Part shown: positions 1 to 5,193 of the stretch, piece by piece | How positions within the stretch are numbered: the stretch's first letter is position 1 | Layout: each line of letters opens with the position of its first letter | The notes under the pieces: model-generated | Database searches by the model: none | What the model was told of the DNA's origin: nothing | Seen by the model: the letters and a program-made list of their open reading frames with translations, nothing else | Assembly (NCBI GenBank): GCA_027619655.1 | Contig: JAQCHR010000256.1 | Location: 1-5,873 of the forward strand | Source of the DNA: Pseudomonadota bacterium | Lineage (GTDB): Bacteria; Pseudomonadota; Alphaproteobacteria; UBA8366; GCA-2717185 | Length of the DNA stretch: 5,873 nucleotides | Direction: 5' to 3' | Made by a program: the position numbers and the translations under genes

Positions 1-19
1 CAGACCTCGCTAGTGCCGA

Positions 20-346
20 GTGGTTCTCGCGACGGGACCCTATGTCATGTTGCCGTTCTTTGGCCCGTCGACGGTCCGGGACGCGGTTGGCCAGTTCGTC
101 GATACCTTTTTCGATCCGCTCGGATATGTGCTGAGCCGCGAGGAATCCATCGCCCGCGCCGGCATCGAAGGGCTGGACAAGCGCGAGAATTATCTGGATA
201 TCAGCGAGGCCCTGGAAAAGACATCGATCGATTACTATGCGTCGATCCGTAGCGTCTTTCTGCAGAATAGCGCCTATGAAATCCGTAACGGTGTGCCTGA
301 ACCGATTGTCGATATCTATGGCGACACGCCCGCTCCCGGCAAGTGA
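20..346 (+). CDS. mlaA: MlaA/VacJ-family outer-membrane lipid-asymmetry lipoprotein, C-terminal part (5' end broken or cut by window)
   Basis: MlaA is an outer-membrane lipoprotein that removes glycerophospholipids from the outer leaflet and passes them to the periplasmic carrier MlaC. The visible 108 residues match the C-terminal part of the family: the hallmark GPYVMLPFFGPSTVRD stretch near the start, an amphipathic segment rich in Phe (QFVDTFFDPLGYV), and the late SIDYYASIRS...EIRNG region. The family is usually about 230-280 residues, so more than half is missing, including the lipobox. GTG at 20 is only the first possible start in the open frame and is unlikely to be the true one: an in-frame TAG lies at 11-13, while MlaA-like residues seem to continue upstream in other frames. 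The gene is therefore either frameshifted or affected by sequence errors at the window edge. It converges with hpnM, with 28 bases between stops. Family assignment is firm; intactness is not. Confidence 0.8.
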   Translation: MVLATGPYVMLPFFGPSTVRDAVGQFVDTFFDPLGYVLSREESIARAGIEGLDKRENYLDISEALEKTSIDYYASIRSVFLQNSAYEIRNGVPEPIVDIYGDTPAPGK

Positions 347-374
347 ACTCAGGGTCCGCCACGCATATCGTGCC

Positions 375-974
375 TTACCCCGAAGGCGTAAGTTCTATAA
401 TCCGCGCCTCTATCGTTTCGACCAGGCGGTCAAAACCTTCGCGTTGTATCATCGCCGTGTAGTCCGCGCGCAGCCGCGCCAGTTCACTGAACCGCGCGTC
501 AAGGATCACATCGATGATCCGCCAGTCACCATCCGCGGGGCGTAGGAGATAATTCAGCGCAACGGGCGATCCGTCCGATTTGATCAGGTCCGTTTTCACC
601 AGAACCGTGTTCCGGACCGATTCCTCATCGGAGATGATTTCAAACTTTTCACCGGAATAGCCGTCGAAGCGCGCTGCATAGGTCGCGATGCTCATGCGCG
701 TGAAGGCATCGGTAAGCCGGGTCCGGCTTTGTTCATCCAGTTCCGTCCAGTAACTGCCGACAGCAACCCGGGACATCAGCGAGAAATCATACAGCGCTGT
801 CATCACCGGCTGCAGCTTCGCATAGCGGCCCTGAAAGCCGAGCGCATCGGCACTCTGCATGACGTCGAGCAATGTCGCGTTCAGCAGCGCAATTTTGTCG
901 CGCGGCGACTCAGCCGCATAGACCGGCGTCATCAGTGACACCAGCAGCGCCACCACACCTAAAATCCGGAGCAT
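375..974 (-). CDS. hpnM: HpnM, hopanoid-associated MlaC/Ttg2D-like periplasmic lipid carrier
   Basis: This is a 199-residue protein of the Ttg2D/MlaC family, hopanoid-associated HpnM branch. MlaC-type proteins bind lipid tails and shuttle lipids across the periplasm; HpnM is found in hopanoid loci and its exact ligand is not established. Residues 1-20 form a Sec signal peptide (MLR, hydrophobic core, then P-V-Y-A with predicted cleavage after Ala20). Family landmarks follow in order: YDFSLMSRVAVGSYW at 62-76, AFTRMSIATYAARFDGYSGE at 90-109, and DWRIIDVILDARFSELA at 150-166. The length is normal for the family. On the minus strand AAGGAA (plus-strand 985-990) lies about 11 bases before the ATG and is a reasonable ribosome binding site. 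The gene is divergent from hpnN and convergent with mlaA, so it sits between two likely partners but is transcribed separately from both. MlaC proper of the phospholipid Mla system is the alternative name; the adjacent hpnN favours HpnM. Confidence 0.87.
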   Translation of the reverse strand: MLRILGVVALLVSLMTPVYAAESPRDKIALLNATLLDVMQSADALGFQGRYAKLQPVMTALYDFSLMSRVAVGSYWTELDEQSRTRLTDAFTRMSIATYAARFDGYSGEKFEIISDEESVRNTVLVKTDLIKSDGSPVALNYLLRPADGDWRIIDVILDARFSELARLRADYTAMIQREGFDRLVETIEARIIELTPSG

Positions 975-984
975 CCTCGTTGCA

Positions 985-990
985 TTCCTT
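985..990 (-). promoter_or_regulatory. Probable ribosome binding site of hpnM
   Basis: Read on the minus strand this is AAGGAA within GAAAGGAAT, ending about ten or eleven bases before the hpnM ATG. A second purine patch (CGAGG) directly abuts the start codon and is too close to serve. The spacing is slightly long but acceptable, and it supports the ATG at 974 as the start that includes the full signal peptide. Confidence 0.45.
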
Positions 991-1031
991 TCTGGCCGTT
1001 ATCGACGCCGGCACGTATATGAAGGTTTCTG

Positions 1032-1061
1032 CTGACAGGTTATTGGTACCTTACCAAGAAT
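1032..1061 (+). promoter_or_regulatory. Possible sigma-70-type promoter for hpnN
   Basis: CTGACA at 1032-1037 differs from the TTGACA consensus by one base. AAGAAT at 1056-1061 matches four of six positions of TATAAT, with an 18-base spacer. Transcription would then start near 1068, leaving a leader of only about ten bases before the hpnN ATG. That would fit the absence of a convincing Shine-Dalgarno sequence there. The match is weak by eye and alphaproteobacterial promoters deviate from this consensus, so it is a candidate only. Confidence 0.22.
1043..1057. promoter_or_regulatory. Perfect 6-3-6 palindrome, candidate operator between hpnM and hpnN
   Basis: TTGGTA (1043-1048) and TACCAA (1052-1057) are exact inverted repeats separated by CCT. 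The element lies in the 103-base divergent region and falls inside the spacer of the possible hpnN promoter, a typical location for a repressor site. No regulator is encoded in the window, and a 6-bp arm can arise by chance, so the functional reading is inference. Confidence 0.3.
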
Positions 1062-1077
1062 TGCTGCTGCCATACCG

Positions 1078-3681
1078 ATGAAAACCGGCCTCCCGTTGGA
1101 AAAAAAAACCGCAATCCAGCGCGCCTTTATTGCCTGGACCCAGGCGGTGTTGCGCCATGCCGGCATTGTCCTCGCCGTCATCGGCTTTCTCAGCGCCGCC
1201 ACGGCATGGTTTGCGGCCGGCAATCTCGCCATCGATACCAGCACGACGGACATGATTTCCGCGGAAACGCCGTTTCGGCAAAACGCCATTGCCTATGACC
1301 GGGCGTTCCCGCAGTTCAGCGACCTTATCGTCATCGTTATCGACGCCCCTTCGCCGGACGCGGCAAGCGCCATGGCGACTGCGCTGACCGCGGCGCTTCA
1401 GCGCAATACCGCGCTGTTCAAGGGGATCGAGTTCCCGGACGGCGATCCGTTTTTCAGGCGCGCCGGTCTGCTGTATCTCGACATGGAATCGCTAACGACG
1501 CTCTCGAACCGGTTGGCGGCAGCCGAACCGTTTCTCGCCACGCTTGCGCGCCAGCCTGACCTGAACGGCCTGTTCGACTTTCTCGGCCTTGCCTTGCGCA
1601 ACAGCGATGGATCAGGCGCGGCGGAACTGTCCGGCCTCGTCAGACGCGTCAGCGAGGTCGTGGAGGCGCAGGCCGCCGACCGCCCCGCCATGCTGGCATG
1701 GCGCAATCTGATTGATGACGACAGCGAAGCCGCGACGCGCAAAATCGTCCTGGCACGACCAAGGCTGGATGATGGCGGGCTTTCCCCCGGTGCGGACGCC
1801 CTCGCGGCGATCCGGCAAGCCGCCGACGACATTCGCGGCGACCGGCTGCGGGATGTCACAGTCCGGCTCACCGGCTCTGTAGCAATTGCCGACGAAGAAT
1901 TGCGCAGCGTCGCGCTGGGCGGCAAGAAGGCGGGATTGTTGACTTTCGGCCTCGTCATCCTGTTGCTTGTGATCGGCCTGCGGCGTGTACGCCTGATTCT
2001 GCCTGCCATCGTGACGCTTACTGTCGGCCTCATCTGGACAGCAGCCTTTGCGGCGCTGGCGATTGGCCATCTGAACCTGATTTCGATTGCCTTCGCCGTG
2101 CTTTTTATCGGACTCGGCGTTGATTTCAGCATCCATTACTGCCTGTACTACCGGGAACACGCCGCTCGCGATGTCGACAGCGCGCTGGTAGCCACAGGGC
2201 CCGGTGTCGGCGGATCGCTGGCAATCGGCGCGATATGCGCCGCAGCCGGCTTCCTGTCCTTTCTGCCGACCGACTACAAGGGCCTCGCGGAACTGGGCCT
2301 CATTTCGGGCGGCGGCATGGCCATCGCGTTCTTTTTGAACATGACATTATTGCCGGCCATCCTGTCGCTGTTTCCCGGCAGACCGGATGAAACAGCCGCG
2401 CCCCGGCGTACCGCGAAGCCGTTCACCGCAAGACATCACCGGCCCATCCTGGGGGTCGCAGGCATTTGCGCCGTTCTGGCCGCTGGCGCCACACCCTTCG
2501 CCTATTTCGACTTTAATCCGATGAATCTGAAGGACCCGGCCAGCGAATCCGTTTCCACATTCCTGGATATCGCGAAAGAACCGCGAAACGGGGTATACGC
2601 GATTGATGTGCTGGTTCCCGATTTGGACCACGCCATCCGGGAGGCGAAACGCCTTCGCGCCCTGCCCGGCGTCGGAACCGCCGTGACCCTGAACAGCCTC
2701 GTTCCGGAACGGCAGGCGGAGAAGCTGACCGTTATCGAAGACATGGCTTTCTTTTTGGGGCCGGTCCTGATGGCGCCAGCGGCAGCCCGGCCCGACACCG
2801 ATTCCTTCGCGGCGGCCCTGCAGAATTTCGGGCAAGCGGCTGCCGCCTACCTGGCTGGCAATCCTGGCGGGCCGCTACCCGATGTGGTAGCGCAACTCAG
2901 CCATGCCCTTTCAGCCATGGGACCCGCCGATGCCGCGCGCCTGCAGGACCTGAACGTCCGGCTGACGGGATACCTTCCCGGGCTGCTGGACGACCTGCGT
3001 CTCGCCCTGGAAGCCGAGCCTGTTTCGGCCGACGATATTCCGCCCCGGATACGCGAAAACTGGCTCACGACTTCCGGCACCGCGCGGATACAACTCTGGC
3101 CCGCAGCGCCTGTCGCTTCGAACGCTGAAATGCGGAAGTTCGCGGCAACCGTCCTGGCGGCGGCGCCGAAAGCCGTGGGAACGCCTGTCACGATTTCGGA
3201 AGCGGGCGACGCCGTCGTAGCAGCGTTTCAGGAAGCGTCCATCATCGCCTTTGTGCTGGTTTCGGCGATACTGATGATCCTGCTGCGCAGTATTGCACGG
3301 TCCCTGCTTGTCCTGCTGCCCCTCGCGCTTGCCGCCGTGCTCACGGGCGGCACCGCCGTCGCGCTGAACCTTCCGTTCGATTTCGCCAATATCATCGTCC
3401 TGCCGCTGCTGTTCGGCCTTGGCGTTGCCAGCGGCGTCCATATGGTCATGCAGGAACGGGCGGCAGACAGGGCAGTCGACGTCATGCATACCAGCACGCC
3501 GCGCGCCGTGCTGTTCAGCGCCCTGACGACAATCGCATCCTTTGGCAGCCTCGCATTGTCGGGACATCTCGGCATGACCAGCATGGGCCAGCTCCTGACC
3601 ATTGCCATCGGCTACACGCTGATCTGCATGCTGCTTGTCCTGCCGGCAATGATGGTCTGGATCGATCGTCGCACCCCGTAA
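1078..3681 (+). CDS. hpnN: HpnN, hopanoid-associated RND-superfamily inner-membrane transporter
   Basis: HpnN is an RND-family exporter; in Rhodopseudomonas palustris it is needed to move hopanoids from the cytoplasmic to the outer membrane. This 867-residue protein has the expected length and a duplicated plan. TM1 (about 28-48) precedes a large periplasmic domain (about 49-283) and helices TM2-6 (about 284-430). TM7 (about 455-475) precedes a second periplasmic domain (476-717) and TM8-12 (about 718-861). TM4 carries GLGVDFSIH at 345-353, with the Asp349 expected for proton coupling. The equivalent place in TM10 reads GLGVASGVH at 780-788 with Ala784. The ATG at 1078 gives a short Lys-containing cytoplasmic N-terminus before TM1. 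No good ribosome binding site is visible, and codons 8-11 contain a run of nine A. The gene is divergent from hpnM and followed by a 139-base gap. Family assignment is secure; hopanoid specificity rests on the family and on the neighbouring hpnM and hpnA. Confidence 0.92.
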   Translation: MKTGLPLEKKTAIQRAFIAWTQAVLRHAGIVLAVIGFLSAATAWFAAGNLAIDTSTTDMISAETPFRQNAIAYDRAFPQFSDLIVIVIDAPSPDAASAMATALTAALQRNTALFKGIEFPDGDPFFRRAGLLYLDMESLTTLSNRLAAAEPFLATLARQPDLNGLFDFLGLALRNSDGSGAAELSGLVRRVSEVVEAQAADRPAMLAWRNLIDDDSEAATRKIVLARPRLDDGGLSPGADALAAIRQAADDIRGDRLRDVTVRLTGSVAIADEELRSVALGGKKAGLLTFGLVILLLVIGLRRVRLILPAIVTLTVGLIWTAAFAALAIGHLNLISIAFAVLFIGLGVDFSIHYCLYYREHAARDVDSALVATGPGVGGSLAIGAICAAAGFLSFLPTDYKGLAELGLISGGGMAIAFFLNMTLLPAILSLFPGRPDETAAPRRTAKPFTARHHRPILGVAGICAVLAAGATPFAYFDFNPMNLKDPASESVSTFLDIAKEPRNGVYAIDVLVPDLDHAIREAKRLRALPGVGTAVTLNSLVPERQAEKLTVIEDMAFFLGPVLMAPAAARPDTDSFAAALQNFGQAAAAYLAGNPGGPLPDVVAQLSHALSAMGPADAARLQDLNVRLTGYLPGLLDDLRLALEAEPVSADDIPPRIRENWLTTSGTARIQLWPAAPVASNAEMRKFAATVLAAAPKAVGTPVTISEAGDAVVAAFQEASIIAFVLVSAILMILLRSIARSLLVLLPLALAAVLTGGTAVALNLPFDFANIIVLPLLFGLGVASGVHMVMQERAADRAVDVMHTSTPRAVLFSALTTIASFGSLALSGHLGMTSMGQLLTIAIGYTLICMLLVLPAMMVWIDRRTP

Positions 3682-3820
3682 GTTCCTGTTTTACATGGAC
3701 GCCGAACGATATCATGCGTAGAACAGGGCCCTCGATTCGGCTAAATTGTCATAAAACCGAAACGAAGCTGCTGAATGCCTGAAACTGGGTCCTGTGCGCC
3801 TCTAGCGAAGATTACCGCCC
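3682..3820. other. Non-coding gap between hpnN and the cytidylyltransferase-like gene
   Basis: This 139-base stretch is visibly less GC-rich than the genes beside it and has no convincing coding potential. It contains the inverted repeat near the hpnN stop and a TTGTCA at 3746-3751 that resembles a -35 box, but no good -10 box follows at the usual distance. No strong Shine-Dalgarno sequence precedes the ATG at 3821. A promoter for the downstream three-gene unit is plausible here, given the break from the tightly packed style of the rest of the window. Confidence 0.4.
3685..3727. repeat. Imperfect 10-bp inverted repeat downstream of hpnN
   Basis: CCTGTTTTAC (3685-3694) can pair with GTAGAACAGG (3718-3727): nine Watson-Crick pairs and one G-U, around a 23-base loop that itself contains GATATC. 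It begins three bases after the hpnN stop. There is no T-rich tail, so it is not a classical intrinsic terminator. It could protect the hpnN 3' end, attenuate read-through, or be a protein site. Confidence 0.35.
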
Positions 3821-4564
3821 ATGAAAGCCGTCATGCTTGCCGCCGGAGTCGGGTCACGACTCGAAAAGGAAACTGATTTCCCCCCCAAGACGCTGCTTCG
3901 GTTCGGCGGGAAGACACTGCTGCAGCGCCATGCGGAAATCCTGAAATACCTGGGATTCGACGAACTGGTCATGGGCGTCGGCTATCAGGCCGACCGGATC
4001 CGTGCGGAAATCGCCGCCATTGGCGCCGGCGATTTCGTCCGTACGGTGGATTGCGCGGATCACGATAAGGGCGCGCCGTATACGTTGTGGGGGCTGCGGG
4101 CGGAGTTTACCGGACCGACGGTCTTCATGGATGGCGACGTCCTGTATGATCACCGGCTGATGGCCAGGCTGGTCAATTCGCGCCACCAGACCTGTTTTGC
4201 CATGGACCGGAATGTCCGGCCCGGTGATGACCCGGTAAAGCTCTGTTTCAAGGACGGCCGGATTGTCGATTTTCACAAACTGCCAACCGCACCCTTTGAT
4301 GCCTACTACGAATGGATCGGCTTTTTGCGCCTGTCGTCGGAGATTGCGCGCCGGGTCGAGCCGGCCCTGCGCCCCTATATCGAAGCGGGCCGGACCGATT
4401 TCATTTACGAGCAGTCGTTCCGCGATATCCTGTACGCCTCGCCCGATGGCACATTCGGCATCGAGGACATTACCGGCCTGCCCTGGACCGAGATCGATTT
4501 CCCGCATGACCTGGTCTATGCGGAGAAAACCATTTTCCCCCGCCTGGTCCCGCTGCCCGAATGA
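3821..4564 (+). CDS. Nucleotidyltransferase-fold protein, probable CTP-dependent cytidylyltransferase for a phosphorylated alcohol
   Basis: Members of this GT-A-like fold join a nucleoside triphosphate to a phosphorylated sugar, cyclitol, choline or phosphonate, releasing pyrophosphate. The 247-residue protein opens with the nucleotide-binding signature LAAGVGSRL at 6-14, followed by PPK at 21-23, whose Lys23 is the expected catalytic residue. MDGDVLYD at 103-110 supplies the metal-binding Asp. PWTEIDFPHDL at 221-231 is the C-terminal W-x-E-I-D...D pattern seen in phosphocholine/inositol-phosphate-type cytidylyltransferases. There are no membrane segments, so it should be cytoplasmic. The ATG at 3821 puts the signature at its usual N-terminal place. 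The stop overlaps the next gene by four bases (ATGA), and that partner is a CDP-alcohol transferase, which argues for CTP as substrate. The activated alcohol cannot be read from sequence; a generic sugar-1-phosphate nucleotidyltransferase role is the alternative. Seven C in a row (3880-3886) lie directly before the Lys23 codon. Confidence 0.8.
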   Translation: MKAVMLAAGVGSRLEKETDFPPKTLLRFGGKTLLQRHAEILKYLGFDELVMGVGYQADRIRAEIAAIGAGDFVRTVDCADHDKGAPYTLWGLRAEFTGPTVFMDGDVLYDHRLMARLVNSRHQTCFAMDRNVRPGDDPVKLCFKDGRIVDFHKLPTAPFDAYYEWIGFLRLSSEIARRVEPALRPYIEAGRTDFIYEQSFRDILYASPDGTFGIEDITGLPWTEIDFPHDLVYAEKTIFPRLVPLPE

Positions 4565-5193
4565 CGGCCTGGCATCAAATTTCACCCCCATGGGATCAGC
4601 GCCTCGCGCGCCCCGTCGCGCGTCTGCTGTCGCGGACATCGGCAACACCGAACCAGGTGACAACCCTGAGCCTTTTCCTGGGCGTTGGCGGCGGCGTCCT
4701 GCTGGGCTTCGGCGGGACAGCGGCGCATTGGGGCGCGCTTCTTTACGTCCTCGCCCAGTTCGTCGATCACATGGACGGCGAACTGGCGCGCATGACCGGC
4801 CAGACCAGCGTCTTCGGGCATTACTACGACCATATCGTCGGCGGTATTTTCGAATTCAGCCTGTTCTGCGGTATCGGCATCGGACTTGGCGCGGAAGCGC
4901 TGGGCGGCTGGGCCATGCTGTGCGGATTTGTTGCCGCCACTGCCGTCGGCATCACGGTAACGGTGCGTATCGGCATCTTCCAGCGCTACGGCCGCAGCGC
5001 CATCGACCAGCCAAGCTGGGGCGGGTTCGAGATCGAGGACATCATGTATCTGGTCGGCCCCATAACCTGGTTCGGCGGCCTGGATATCTTCCTGCTTCTC
5101 GCCAGCATCGGCACTCCCATATTCATGGCGATGACAATCATGGAATACGTCAAGGGCCCGGCGCCGGGCGCGGGCGCAGATAAAAAAGCGTGA
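4561..5193 (+). CDS. CDP-alcohol phosphatidyltransferase-family membrane protein with a divergent active-site motif
   Basis: The family transfers a phospho-alcohol or phosphatidyl group from a CDP-linked donor to a hydroxyl acceptor at the inner membrane. This 210-residue protein has TPNQVT at 29-34 before the first helix, as is common in the family, and about six hydrophobic segments (roughly 34-52, 55-68, 92-112, 116-136, 161-173 and 175-195). The signature D-x2-D-G-x2-A-R-x8-G-x3-D-x3-D is present as D69, D72, G73, A76, R77, G86 and D90, but the fourth Asp position is Gly94. That Asp is regarded as the catalytic base in the family. The start ATG overlaps the preceding stop (ATGA) and no separate ribosome binding site is seen, so translation is probably coupled to the cytidylyltransferase-like gene. 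The stop overlaps the GTG of hpnA. The pairing resembles the archaeal fused inositol-phosphate cytidylyltransferase/DIPP synthase in domain logic. Family membership is clear; substrate and even activity are uncertain. Confidence 0.82.
   Translation: MTAWHQISPPWDQRLARPVARLLSRTSATPNQVTTLSLFLGVGGGVLLGFGGTAAHWGALLYVLAQFVDHMDGELARMTGQTSVFGHYYDHIVGGIFEFSLFCGIGIGLGAEALGGWAMLCGFVAATAVGITVTVRIGIFQRYGRSAIDQPSWGGFEIEDIMYLVGPITWFGGLDIFLLLASIGTPIFMAMTIMEYVKGPAPGAGADKKA

Noticed and set aside
372..387. Small hairpin GCCTT-N6-AAGGC between mlaA and hpnM as a bidirectional terminator
   Set aside because: The stem is only five pairs, overlaps the hpnM stop codon, and has no T-run on either strand.
1398..2132. 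Long open frame on the minus strand inside hpnN (244 codons)
   Set aside because: It is Arg/Ser/Pro-rich, typical of an antisense shadow in GC-rich DNA, shows no domain, and lies entirely under a well-supported gene.
3695..3721. Eight-codon open frame after hpnN as a leader peptide
   Set aside because: No ribosome binding site, no run of regulatory codons, and its sequence is largely the loop of the inverted repeat.
3775..3876. Short open frame starting at ATG 3775 and overlapping the start of the cytidylyltransferase-like gene
   Set aside because: No ribosome binding site and no recognisable sequence; the overlapping frame encodes the conserved nucleotide-binding motif.
3854..4663. Long open frame on the minus strand under the cytidylyltransferase-like gene (269 codons)
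   Set aside because: No recognisable motif; it is antisense to a gene with clear catalytic signatures and crosses into the next coupled gene.
4263..5183. Plus-strand open frame of 306 codons spanning the junction of the two head-group genes
   Set aside because: Rich in Arg, Ser and Pro without domain signal; it is an alternate frame of two genes with strong motifs.
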